A stretch of DNA of 64,000 bases from Pilibacter termitis (GTDB taxonomy: Bacteria > Bacillota > Bacilli > Lactobacillales > Streptococcaceae), in contig NZ_FUXI01000004.1 of NCBI RefSeq assembly GCF_900167335.1, positions 43,132 through 107,131 on the forward strand, written 5' to 3'. Positions 56,518-63,878 of the stretch are shown in pieces. Numbering within the stretch: position 1 is the first letter of the stretch; each line of letters starts with the position of its first letter. The position numbers were made by a program, and so were the translations under genes. The notes under the pieces are model-generated. The model saw nothing but the letters and a program-made list of their open reading frames with translations. It was not told where the DNA came from and made no database searches.

Positions 56518-57679
56518 AACTCATGTAATTTTCAAAGAGTAGAATAGCTTGTTTTTCTTTTGATTGTTCAAGGTGTGAATAGGTGTTCATTGTCATTGTA
56601 ATATTTTCATGTCCTAAACGCTCTTGAATAATTTTATAAGGCACGTCTGCACTTAATAGCATAGTGGCGTAAGTGTGCCTAAAACCATGTAGCCCTATAT
56701 CGTTCAAGCCGTTTTCTCTAAAAATACGTTTGGCAAAGTTTCGAACCGTATTATGAAACAGGTAACTTTCTTCATGGATAGGGCAAAAAATCAAGTTAGC
56801 TCTGCCAACCCCAAGTTTAAGTTTTTCTTTTGATTGGAACAATTTCCACTTTTTAAGAGTTTGTAGCGTGGTAGTGTCAAGGAGTAGCGTTCTATTGCTT
56901 TTCTTTGTTTTTGGGCTATCCTCTAGTTTTGCTTTTCTGTTTAGCGTTTTTGTAATGCGTATAGTTCCACTTGTAAAGTCTACATCTTGCCAACTCATCG
57001 CCAAGCCCTCGCTTGGTCTTATTCCTGTATGGGCTAGTAAATAAAAATAAGCCTTATACATTTCATGAGTATAGCAAGGAGAAAGGCACTCAATGGCGTT
57101 TAAAAATGTTTTTAAGTCCTGCTTGTTAAAGTATTTGATTTTTTTAATGGTTTTGTCGCTTTTTGATTGTGGAATATAAACATTTAAGGCAGGGTTTACC
57201 TCTATCACATCTAAAGAAACAGCGTACTTTAAAATACGCTTAACGGTAGAAAAGGCGTAAGAATAACGCTTAAAGCCGTTGTGGTTGTTTGCGTTGTCTG
57301 CCCAAGTGTTAACAATTTTTTGCAAGAGATAACTTGTTATTTTTTCCACTTTATACTCTTTTAACGGTGGCAAAATATGAACATTCAGCAGGCTTTCCAT
57401 TTGTGAAAGAGTATTGCTTTTCACTGTTGTTTTATACATTTCAAACCATACTTTAGCGAGTTCTTCAAAAGTTGAAATACTTACCTTTTCCCTAGTAGTT
57501 GAGCCGTTTTGTAAAAATTCAAGTTTTGCTCTTTCGTACTTTAATTTTACATCTGTCTTTGTCTTTCCTGTGATATTTGTTCTTTTTGGCTTACCTGTAA
57601 GGCAATCAGTGCCAATGTAAACCCCTTTAGCTATATATCTAATTTCTTTCTTTTTCGTGGTGTACTCTATTATTTTCAT
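56513..57679 (-). CDS. int: Tyrosine-type site-specific integrase
   Basis: 388 residues: N-terminal arm-binding domain (about 1-60, TGKPKRTNITGKTK), SAM-like core-binding domain (about 65-165, FEELAKVWFEMYKTTVKS) and catalytic domain (about 185-385). Catalytic residues seen: Arg in THTGIRPSEGLAM, His-x-x-Arg in LHGFRHTYATML, His in LGHENITM and Tyr in MNTYSHLEQ. It lies next to attL, 93 bp away, as usual for islands. It should catalyse the insertion seen in the esterase gene. Confidence 0.95.
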   Translation of the reverse strand: MKIIEYTTKKKEIRYIAKGVYIGTDCLTGKPKRTNITGKTKTDVKLKYERAKLEFLQNGSTTREKVSISTFEELAKVWFEMYKTTVKSNTLSQMESLLNVHILPPLKEYKVEKITSYLLQKIVNTWADNANNHNGFKRYSYAFSTVKRILKYAVSLDVIEVNPALNVYIPQSKSDKTIKKIKYFNKQDLKTFLNAIECLSPCYTHEMYKAYFYLLAHTGIRPSEGLAMSWQDVDFTSGTIRITKTLNRKAKLEDSPKTKKSNRTLLLDTTTLQTLKKWKLFQSKEKLKLGVGRANLIFCPIHEESYLFHNTVRNFAKRIFRENGLNDIGLHGFRHTYATMLLSADVPYKIIQERLGHENITMTMNTYSHLEQSKEKQAILLFENYMSL

Positions 57680-57697
57680 CTTGATTTTTCCTTTCTC

Positions 57698-57730
57698 GCA
57701 CTCGCCAAAATGCAGAAATGGAAAGATGAA
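57698..57730 (+). repeat. Island motif copy 1 (CACTCGCCAAAATG family)
   Basis: GCACTCGCCAAAATGCAGAAATGGAAAG in two parts: CACTCGCCAAAATG and RAAATGGAAAG. It lies between integrase start and repressor end. Other copies: 59152-59179 (same strand) and 61589-61619 (inverted). Confidence 0.8.
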
Positions 57731-57732
57731 AT

Positions 57733-58383
57733 TTAGTCTTTATACTTGCTTTTTTTGTAGTTTATAAAGTCTATTATTTCGGCTATATCTTCATCATGAA
57801 CTAAAAACAAGCCTTTTAATGTTTTGGAAAACATTTCATTTTCAAGCCTGTTTTTTGTGTTTTCTGTGCTATCTTCTAAATCTACTTGACGATTAGTTAT
57901 AAAGTATTTACGCATTTCAGTGAATAAATTTATAAGTTCATCATTGTTAAAAGTGAAAGAGCTATATTTTATATAAACTTCATCGCTAAAACGTTGGCGT
58001 TCTGCAAACTCGGAGTTAAAGTTTTCATTGTCAAGGCTTTTTTCATAACGTTCTATAACTTTCTTTCTTTCTTCGTCTGTAAAATCAAAAGAACGACTAG
58101 GGAAATGTTTTTTTAAGTCCTCAATAGTCATAGGAACGAGCGTTAAAGAAAATTCAAAATCGGTTAGGCTATTCATAACAAAGGAGTTAAGCCCTACTTG
58201 ATACCCTAATAAATAAGCAACACTAACGCCAAAATAATCAGCTAATTTCTCCCATGTTTCCCTCTTTGGCTCTTGCTCCTCTTTTTCATAACGGCTTAAT
58301 TGTTTGGAAGATATTCCTGTATCTTGTGCTAATTTCTTAAAGGTTAGCCCTTTTTCTTTTCTAAGTTCTTTTAATCTGTTCAT
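57733..58383 (-). CDS. XRE-family repressor of the island
   Basis: 216 residues: N-terminal helix-turn-helix (about 1-60, LTFKKLAQDTGISSKQLSRYEKEEQEP, then VAYLLGY) and a C-terminal part without S24 peptidase motifs. The start at 58383 follows AAAGGTGG; the 14-codon upstream extension is promoter region. It is divergent from the early operon across two ACTTAAAAAGT operators, so it probably keeps the element silent. Lack of a self-cleavage domain means induction may need an antirepressor rather than RecA. Confidence 0.85.
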   Translation of the reverse strand: MNRLKELRKEKGLTFKKLAQDTGISSKQLSRYEKEEQEPKRETWEKLADYFGVSVAYLLGYQVGLNSFVMNSLTDFEFSLTLVPMTIEDLKKHFPSRSFDFTDEERKKVIERYEKSLDNENFNSEFAERQRFSDEVYIKYSSFTFNNDELINLFTEMRKYFITNRQVDLEDSTENTKNRLENEMFSKTLKGLFLVHDEDIAEIIDFINYKKSKYKD

Positions 58384-58407
58384 AGTGGAAACCACCTTTC
58401 TAAGTAA

Positions 58408-58493
58408 AATATAACATGATAACACTTAAAAAGTCAATAACGTTGACAAAAGGCTTTTTAGGGTATATCATGATTTCGTCGACTTAAAAAGTC
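58408..58493. promoter_or_regulatory. Divergent island promoters and repressor operators
   Basis: Palindrome ACTTAAAAAGT at 58424-58434 and GACTTAAAAAGTC at 58481-58493 are likely operators. Rightward promoter: TTGACA (58443-58448), TATCAT (58466-58471), spacing 17. Leftward promoter: TTGACT (58432-58437, minus), TATATT (58408-58413), spacing 18. One operator covers the leftward -35, the other lies just downstream of the rightward start. Confidence 0.8.
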
Positions 58494-58514
58494 ATAAAAA
58501 AGAAAGAGGGGAAC

Positions 58515-58712
58515 ATGATGAATTTTACAGAAGAAAATAAAAGAGCTTTAAGGCGTGTTATGGCAGATAATTTTTTAACAAAAAGGGCAATAGCTCAAAA
58601 ATTGGGAATGAGTGAAAAAACTATTCAACAACTGACGAGGAACGACAAACCCCAAGAGGTAAAAAAATCAACCTATCAAAAACTAATGCAATTCATTTCA
58701 GAAAACTATTAA
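58515..58712 (+). CDS. Small helix-turn-helix protein (Cro-like)
   Basis: 65 residues, first gene rightward from the island operator. Seen: a helix-turn-helix FLTKRAIAQKLGMSEKTIQQL and a short basic tail. The ribosome site is AGAGGGGA. Position and size fit a Cro or early regulator opposing the repressor; an excisionase is another possibility. Confidence 0.78.
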   Translation: MMNFTEENKRALRRVMADNFLTKRAIAQKLGMSEKTIQQLTRNDKPQEVKKSTYQKLMQFISENY

Positions 58713-58722
58713 GAGGGCAACC

Positions 58723-58992
58723 ATGAACGCAAAAACAAAAGAACAAAGAGCCTTAAAACTCTACCAAAACGTAACAGGCGAGAAAGTGGCAGAGGTTGAG
58801 CTTATCTCTGAAACTGTAACACTCGCAAACAATGAACTAGATGAACGCCTATTGTGTGGCGTGCCGTCTAATGCTTTCCCTCGCCTTGTACGTGTTGATT
58901 TTTTCGCACTACAAGGCGAAAGGGGAACAGTTTACTTTATTCACGATGAACACTATCAAAAAATACTACATGAGGGGGTTATAAAAGCATAA
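58723..58992 (+). CDS. Island protein of unknown function
   Basis: 89 residues, no motif recognised. Mixed alpha/beta, with RLVRVDFFALQGERGTVYFI and HDEHYQKIL. It starts 10 bases after the Cro-like gene behind AAGAGGGC. Conserved spacing in the early operon suggests it is expressed with it. Bases 58993-59151 hold a CCGT/ACGG hairpin and no gene. Confidence 0.65.
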   Translation: MNAKTKEQRALKLYQNVTGEKVAEVELISETVTLANNELDERLLCGVPSNAFPRLVRVDFFALQGERGTVYFIHDEHYQKILHEGVIKA

Positions 58993-59151
58993 AAAACAAG
59001 GAAACGCTAAAAATCATTTTAGAGCCGTTTTAAGACGGTGGAAAGATTAGGTAATGATTTTATACATGAAAAATCTTTAAAAAGAATTTAAAAGGGTTTT
59101 GAACGAATTTAAAATGGGTCTGCAATCTATAAGCAGGCAAAAAAAATATAA

Positions 59152-59179
59152 GCACTCGCCAAAATGCAAAAATGGAAAG
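59152..59179 (+). repeat. Island motif copy 2
   Basis: Same CACTCGCCAAAATG and AAATGGAAAG motif as at 57698; here its end provides the ribosome site of the next gene, whose ATG is 59191. Confidence 0.8.
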
Positions 59180-59190
59180 GTAAAAAAATT

Positions 59191-59460
59191 ATGGAATTGT
59201 TAAGCCAATCAGCAACGCAAGAGTTAAAGAGTTTTATCAAGAAAGAAATAACTGAAACCATGCAGGAGATGAAACAAGGAGAGCCATTAAAACCGTATAT
59301 TCAACAAAAAGAGCTATTGAAAGAGCTGGGCGTGAGTTATACGTGGCTAAAGAAATTAGAGCGTAACGGCTTGAAAAGAATTTCTTTAGGCGAAAATGAC
59401 AGAGTAGTTTTTTATAGCAGGGTGCAAGTCTACGCACTCTTGGAGCGTTTAGCACGCTAG
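59191..59460 (+). CDS. Winged-helix/excisionase-like DNA-binding protein
   Basis: 89 residues. Seen: a helical N-terminal half (QELKSFIKKEITETMQEM) and a MerR/Xis-like DNA-binding part, QQKELLKELGVSYTWLKKLE followed by a beta wing RISLGENDRVVFYSR. ATG 59191 is preferred, behind TGGAAAGG; an ATG at 59164 lies within the island motif. A role as excisionase or early activator is inferred. Confidence 0.72.
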   Translation: MELLSQSATQELKSFIKKEITETMQEMKQGEPLKPYIQQKELLKELGVSYTWLKKLERNGLKRISLGENDRVVFYSRVQVYALLERLAR

Positions 59461-59474
59461 AAAGAGAGGGAAAC

Positions 59475-59708
59475 ATGAACGATAAACGAGTGGAACAAGT
59501 GGCAAGAGAATTTCTAAGCGATTTTGAGCGAGAATTTCAACGCATAGAACAAGCAGAAACAACAAGGGAATTATTTCACTTGTTGAATAGACTAACAAGC
59601 AAAGAATTTTCAAAGGGGGTATTAGTTTTATATGGCTTACAAGTAGGGTTAGTGATAGGCAAGCGAGCCGAAAGAACGAAAAAAAGAGCCTTTAAGGAGC
59701 AACCTTAA
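59475..59708 (+). CDS. Small charged island protein
   Basis: 77 residues: acidic helical first half (VAREFLSDFEREFQRIEQAE), a hydrophobic-glycine stretch (GVLVLYGLQVGLVIGKRAE) and a basic tail. No family recognised. The ribosome site is AGAGAGGG. Confidence 0.62.
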   Translation: MNDKRVEQVAREFLSDFEREFQRIEQAETTRELFHLLNRLTSKEFSKGVLVLYGLQVGLVIGKRAERTKKRAFKEQP

Positions 59709-59791
59709 AAGCTCGAAAATCAAGAAATAATAGTTTTATGCCACTAAAGGCAGGATAACATAAAAAGTTTTTTTTGGAAAGGAAAAAAATC

Positions 59792-60340
59792 ATGGCAGGA
59801 AAGGAAACATTTAGGCAGATACCAAGACGGATATTTTACCATGACGAAGTAATACGCCTTGATAGTAATTGTCGTTTGCTTTATTTGGTGGTATCAATTA
59901 CGGCAAACACGGCAGGGATAACAGCAACAAATACACTGAAATTGATAAATGAAACCAAGCTAAGCAAAGAAGAAATTAGGCGATGTATTGCCGTTATGAA
60001 CGGTACAGGGCTATTTGAATATGACGAAGAAACAGGGGAATTTTTTACCCCTATCACAATAAAACAAGGCAATACAAGTAGCGATAAAAACACAAAAGGG
60101 CTTTTAAATGAGCTTTTAATGGTGCAGAGTTACACAGTATTAACAAAGGCGTTAGAGTGTGTAAGAAAGCATTGGGCAGGCTTAACGCAAACGCCAAAAG
60201 ACAGTAGCGAGTCAAAAGTGAAAGCCTGCGAGAAACGGCAAACGGAAATAAATGAATTGCTTGAGAGAGTGGAGAAGTATAGGGCAAGTTTGAAAAGGCT
60301 AGAAGATGAACGAGCGAAAGGAGAGGTTGCGAGGGTGTAA
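59792..60340 (+). CDS. Putative island replication/DNA-binding protein
   Basis: 182 residues. The first half (RIFYHDEVIRLDSNCRLLYLVV, ETKLSKEEIRRCIAVMNGTGLFEYDEETGEF) has the winged-helix layout found in N-terminal domains of phage and plasmid replication initiators, in which genes are tested for a helix-turn-helix that discriminates start conditions. The second half is a coiled coil ending KRLEDERAKGEVARV. The start at 59792 follows GGAAAGG. It lies just before a pair of 32-bp direct repeats that could be its origin. The function is inference. Confidence 0.55.
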   Translation: MAGKETFRQIPRRIFYHDEVIRLDSNCRLLYLVVSITANTAGITATNTLKLINETKLSKEEIRRCIAVMNGTGLFEYDEETGEFFTPITIKQGNTSSDKNTKGLLNELLMVQSYTVLTKALECVRKHWAGLTQTPKDSSESKVKACEKRQTEINELLERVEKYRASLKRLEDERAKGEVARV

Positions 60341-60413
60341 TAAGAGCGTATATGTATATGTATTATCTTTGTATTGTCTTTGTATTGTATTAGGCAGGAT
60401 AGACTTTAGGAAA

Positions 60414-60610
60414 GGGTATCTTATAGGGTATCGGATAGGCTATAAAATCTTAAAGAAAGATAGACAGGGCAAGGAGTGAGAGGAGGAAAGAGCTAAGCGG
60501 TTTTAGGGGTGGCACTCGTATTTTTATAGTCAGTGAAAACAGAGCGATTTTATAGTATATGGCAAAGGGAAACGCATAGGGTATTTTATAGGGTATAGGA
60601 TAGGCTATAA
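60414..60610 (+). repeat. Pair of 32-bp direct repeats, candidate replication origin
   Basis: 60414-60445 and 60579-60610 differ at two positions; each holds two GGGTAT boxes and GGATAGGCTATAA. They lie in the 352-base gene-free stretch (60341-60692) after the putative replication gene, otherwise purine-rich on the plus strand. Iterons beside an initiator gene are typical of an origin. Confidence 0.6.
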
Positions 60611-60692
60611 GTAAGGCTAGGGATAGAATTAGGCGAACTCTTAGCGAAGAACGATAAAAGAACAATTAGACAAGAGAAAGGCAGGGAATAAA

Positions 60693-61088
60693 ATGAATAT
60701 GACAAAGAACACGCTAGAACATTTCTTGTTAAGCGAGGAAAAGCATTTTTTAGGGGTGGAGGTGGAGAAAGTAAGCGAGGAAGAAATAAAAGGAGTTAGC
60801 GAGCTTGTAGAGGGAGAGTTAAAGAAAAAACATGAGGAGCTTATGGAACTTGTAGAACGTGAAAACGAGCTAGAGGAAAAGACAAGGCTAAAACAAGCCT
60901 TACTAGAGCAACAAATGGAACTATTAGAGCAGGAACAAGAGAGAATAGAAAAGGAGTTCAAGCATGAAATAACAAACCTTAACAATCTAAGAGAGCTAAG
61001 ACAAGAAGATTTAGATTATTTCAGTACGCTAAAGTTGGGGATAAAGCTAGGCGAGAGATTGGCACGAGTGAAAAGTGTGAACGGTTGA
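60693..61088 (+). CDS. Island coiled-coil protein
   Basis: 131 residues, almost wholly a Glu/Lys-rich coiled coil (about 25-105, LKKKHEELMELVERENELEE and LLEQQMELLEQEQERIEKEF), with a short C-terminal end STLKLGIKLGERLARV. It is preceded by AAAGGCAGGGAATAA, a leader shared with the Mor-like gene. No enzyme motif; a structural or inhibitor-like role is possible but unsupported. Confidence 0.68.
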   Translation: MNMTKNTLEHFLLSEEKHFLGVEVEKVSEEEIKGVSELVEGELKKKHEELMELVERENELEEKTRLKQALLEQQMELLEQEQERIEKEFKHEITNLNNLRELRQEDLDYFSTLKLGIKLGERLARVKSVNG

Positions 61089-61144
61089 GAAATAAAGTAG
61101 GTGGCGATGAAGTAACATAATGGGATTTCATCGCCAAAAGGAAA

Positions 61145-61256
61145 AAGGTTGTTAAGTGAAAAAAAGCGAGAAAAACCGAAAAAAAGTGAAAATAAGCGAG
61201 AAATAAGTGAAAAAAATCGAAAAAATAGCGAGAAAAAACGAGAATACACGCAACAA
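61145..61256 (+). repeat. Purine-rich run of phased AAGTGAAAA/AGCGAGAAAA units
   Basis: Between the coiled-coil and Mor-like genes the plus strand consists of about nine imperfect 10-12-base units alternating AGTGAAAA and GCGAGAAAA. A-tracts spaced by about one helical turn predict a bent segment. Confidence 0.6.
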
Positions 61257-61273
61257 AGAAAGGCAGGAATAAC

Positions 61274-61573
61274 ATGAAAGTAGAACAATTAACCGAGGAA
61301 GTAATGAGCGAGCTAAGTTTTGAAAGTAATGAAATGATTAGGATAATTGGAAAAAAGAAATTTTTGGAGGTGGTGCGATTCTTTGGTGGTGGCACTGTCT
61401 ACGTGCCAAAAGAAGATAGAATAGTTAAGCATTGGAGGAACAAGAGCATTTTAAAAGATTTTGACGGAGCGAACTATAATGAGTTAAGGGTAAAATATAA
61501 CCTTTCGGAAAACGTGATAAGAAAAATGATAAAGGTGGGGTTAGAGGAGAAGAAAAAGGAAAAGGGGAGCTAG
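61274..61573 (+). CDS. Mor-family transcription activator
   Basis: 99 residues. Seen: the family's hallmark FFGGGTVYVPKED beta strand, then IVKHWRNKSILKDFDGANYNEL and helix-turn-helix VKYNLSENVIRKMIKVGL. Mor/C proteins activate middle or late phage promoters. It is the last island gene, behind AAAGGCAGGAATAAC and before a terminator. It may switch on the element's own genes or answer to helper-phage signals; target promoter not identified. Confidence 0.85.
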   Translation: MKVEQLTEEVMSELSFESNEMIRIIGKKKFLEVVRFFGGGTVYVPKEDRIVKHWRNKSILKDFDGANYNELRVKYNLSENVIRKMIKVGLEEKKKEKGS

Positions 61574-61588
61574 AAAGCCCCTCTTTTT
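61562..61588 (+). terminator. Terminator of the island early operon
   Basis: AGGGG AGCTAGAAAG CCCCT with six T. Confidence 0.82.
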
Positions 61589-61619
61589 TCATCTTTTCAT
61601 TTCTACATTTTGGCGAGTG
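61589..61619 (-). repeat. Island motif copy 3 (inverted)
   Basis: On the minus strand CACTCGCCAAAATGTAGAAATGAAAAG, matching the copies at 57698 and 59152, directly after the terminator. Confidence 0.78.
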
Positions 61620-61689
61620 TGTGTTTTATTTGTGTTTTTTTTGTGAAAAAAGTGGTTTTATCGTTGTGGTTATTGGGTTTGTAGCGTGA

Positions 61690-61713
61690 AAAAATGTTAC
61701 AAAAATTGTTACA
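61690..61713. repeat. Candidate integrase arm site, right
   Basis: Identical over 24 bp to 56494-56517, with two TGTTACA heptamers, about 110 bp inside attR. Confidence 0.65.
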
Positions 61714-61788
61714 CTTTTGGGGTGAAAACAGCCAATTTTGGCACATATTCAAAAATGATGAAAATGAATGAAAATCAACTGAAAACCT

Positions 61789-62586
61789 TTAGCTTAGGCG
61801 TTCTTCACGTACAAAATCAATAGGCAACCACTCTAAAACATTCTCTAAATATTTTTCCCAGTAATACCACTCATGCGTTCCGTCATTGATTTGATATTCC
61901 ACATCATAGTTTAATGCCTGCATTTTTTCGACTGCTTGATTGTTGTTGTCAAACAGAAAATCTTGTCTGCCACACCATGAGAATAATTTTGGAATAGGAG
62001 TTGACGATTGTTTTCTTTTTTCTGCTAGGGTAAATAAATCATTTTCACTTCCATGAATTTGTTTTAAATCGCCAAAAATTCCTTGCCAATATTCTTTTGG
62101 ACCAAAGGGAAATGGCTCATCATTGCCGAATACTAAAGCTCCAGAGAGGCTTGCAGCATAAGAAAACTGCGTAGTACCGAGAGCTAATTTCCACGCACCA
62201 TAGCCACCCATTGACATTCCACAAACGAAATTTTTCTCAGGTTTCGTTGAAATTTGTGGAAAAAGTTGCTGAATTTTATTCGGCAATTCTTTTGCTAACG
62301 CATCGAAATAATGTAAATCGTAAGTCGTGTTGGTGTACCATGCTAAATCTGTGCTTGGCATGATGACAGCGATTTTTGTCATTCGGATAATCCGCTCGAT
62401 ATTCGTTCTCCTCGCCCACATGGAGTGATTGCCACTCATGCCATGTAGAAGATACAAAGCAGGTAAATCTTGCAAACTTTCTACCGTCCAATCAGGATTG
62501 CGGTCGCTTTTTTCTGGTAGGATAATGTTCATGGATTGTTCCATATGAAGTGTTTCAGAATAATAATTTATTTCTAAAAATTCCAT
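61789..62586 (-). CDS. Esterase (tributyrin esterase/EstA-like), 3' end supplied by the island
   Basis: 265-residue alpha/beta hydrolase of the esterase D group. Seen: oxyanion YLLHGMSGNHSMWARRT, nucleophile Ser in CGMSMGGYGAWKLAL, Asp in CGRQDFLFD and His in DGTHEWYYWEKY. The att core lies just after the catalytic His, and the last codons (WLPIDFVREERLS) come from the inserted element, keeping the protein complete. The displaced original end is at 56342. A truncated copy of its 5' end lies at 62734-62793. Confidence 0.92.
   Translation of the reverse strand: MEFLEINYYSETLHMEQSMNIILPEKSDRNPDWTVESLQDLPALYLLHGMSGNHSMWARRTNIERIIRMTKIAVIMPSTDLAWYTNTTYDLHYFDALAKELPNKIQQLFPQISTKPEKNFVCGMSMGGYGAWKLALGTTQFSYAASLSGALVFGNDEPFPFGPKEYWQGIFGDLKQIHGSENDLFTLAEKRKQSSTPIPKLFSWCGRQDFLFDNNNQAVEKMQALNYDVEYQINDGTHEWYYWEKYLENVLEWLPIDFVREERLS
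61820..61867 (-). repeat. attR within the esterase gene
   Basis: 48-bp direct repeat of 56373-56420; identical 30-bp core 61838-61867 encodes part of YYWEKYLENVL. Confidence 0.9.
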
Positions 62587-62733
62587 TGTTTTTCCTCGTT
62601 TCTTTTTCTTGTTTCGTCGGCTTCCCCCTTTAGCAGAGCGAAAGGCAAAGCATCGCTTTGGTTGCCTTCGTCAACGGTAAGCCTCCTCACAAAGCTCACC
62701 GCTCCGCTGAAAAGCATTGCTTTTCGACTTCGC

Positions 62734-62793
62734 TTATTCGCTTTGTTCCATATGAAGTGTTTCAGAATAATAATTAACTTCTAAAAATGCCAT
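62734..62793 (-). pseudogene. 5' relic of a second esterase gene
   Basis: MAFLEVNYYSETLHMEQ-SE-stop, behind GAGGAAAAAC, matches the first 17 codons and ribosome site of the intact esterase (MEFLEINYYSETLHMEQ). Bases 62598-62733 between the two copies form a GC-richer insert with hairpins GCAAAGCATCGCTTTG and GAAAAGCAATGCTTTTC and no gene. Suggests a former tandem paralogue pair, mostly deleted or replaced. Confidence 0.78.
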
Positions 62794-62811
62794 TGTTTTT
62801 CCTCATTTTTT

Positions 62812-63864
62812 CTATATTTTTTGTGAAAAGTTTTTTATTTCTATCCCTCTGTCTAAGCAAAAATTTCGTAAAGAGTTGTCGAATAGTAGTTCGCTTTTGT
62901 TTTGTAATTCTTCGATTGTTCGCACGCCGAGTAGTGTGAACAATATGTGAAGTTCTTCTTCTAGTTGGAGCATCCATTCGATTGTAGCATTTACACCTTT
63001 TTCAGTTAAGATTTTAAGGATTGCACCGGAAATCCCTACCCCTTTTGCACCAAGTGCTAGAGATTTGGCGATGTCCATTCCATTTCGCACCCCACCGCTT
63101 GCTAAAATAGTCATTTTTCTTTGCATTTTTTGAGATTCTAGCAAACTTTCCACCGTTGAAAGACCCCAATTTTCAAAATGTGTTAGCTCTTTTTCACTTC
63201 TTCGTTCGTTTTCAATTGCAACAAAATTGGTGCCACCAACTCCGCTAATATCCACAGCCTTTACGCCAATTGCGAACAATTCTTCAATCGTTTCACGACT
63301 CATGCCACAGCCCACTTCTTTGACGATAATAGGCAGTTGAATTTGTTGAATGATTTGTTGTATATTTTTTCGCCAGCTAGAAAAAGAACGTTCTCCCTCG
63401 GGCATAATTAGCTCTTGAGCAACATTGAGGTGAATTTGCAATCCGTCAGCTTGAGTGATTTGAATTGCACGAATCGCCATTTCCACACTTGTATTCGCAT
63501 TGATATTTGCAAAAATTCTACCATTTGGATTTGCTTCACGCAAACTGCGAAAACTCGGAATGAGTGTATCGTCCTTTAATGCAGCTACCACACTTCCAGA
63601 GGCAATCAACACCCCTGTTTTTCCAGCTACTTCACCTAGCATTTTATTGATTTCAAGAGCTTTTGCACTTCCTCCAGTCAAAGCATTGATATAAAAAGGA
63701 CGAGAAAAGCTCAATCCAAGAAATTCCGTTGAAATATTGGTGTGCTGAATGTCGATTTCCGGCAAAGCATTAGGGATGAAACGCACACGGTCAAAATCAT
63801 TTTCTTTCGTAGAATAAAACTTCCTTGCTAACTGAATATGCTCATCTTTTCGATTTTTGGACAT
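62812..63864 (-). CDS. fni: Type 2 isopentenyl-diphosphate isomerase
   Basis: FMN/NAD(P)H-dependent isomerase interconverting IPP and DMAPP, the step after the mevalonate pathway of Gram-positive cocci. Seen in 350 residues: RKDEHIQLARKFY, PFYINALTGGSAKALEIN, VKEVGCGMSRETIEEL, VDISGVGGTNFVAIEN, ASGGVRNGMDIAKSLALGAKGVGISG. The start at 63864 follows CAAGGAG, with a B module directly upstream; the longer frame reads into that repeat. Confidence 0.95.
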   Translation of the reverse strand: MSKNRKDEHIQLARKFYSTKENDFDRVRFIPNALPEIDIQHTNISTEFLGLSFSRPFYINALTGGSAKALEINKMLGEVAGKTGVLIASGSVVAALKDDTLIPSFRSLREANPNGRIFANINANTSVEMAIRAIQITQADGLQIHLNVAQELIMPEGERSFSSWRKNIQQIIQQIQLPIIVKEVGCGMSRETIEELFAIGVKAVDISGVGGTNFVAIENERRSEKELTHFENWGLSTVESLLESQKMQRKMTILASGGVRNGMDIAKSLALGAKGVGISGAILKILTEKGVNATIEWMLQLEEELHILFTLLGVRTIEELQNKSELLFDNSLRNFCLDRGIEIKNFSQKI

Positions 63865-63878
63865 AGTGTTTACTCCTT

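Larger units (their letters stand above)
56373..61867. mobile_element. 5.45-kb integrative element in the 3' end of an esterase gene
   Basis: Bounded by direct repeats at 56373-56420 and 61820-61867 (48 bp, two mismatches; 30 bp identical from 56391 and 61838). Contents: integrase and repressor on the minus strand, then a plus-strand early operon of small genes ending in a Mor-family activator and a terminator. The left repeat continues to 56342 as the displaced original C-terminal codons of the esterase; the right end supplies replacement codons. No primase, terminase, capsid or conjugation gene is seen. It looks like a minimal phage satellite or defective small prophage. Confidence 0.88.

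Noticed and set aside
56302..61867. Whole island as a complete prophage
   Set aside because: No structural, packaging, lysis or primase gene, and only 5.45 kb between the att repeats.
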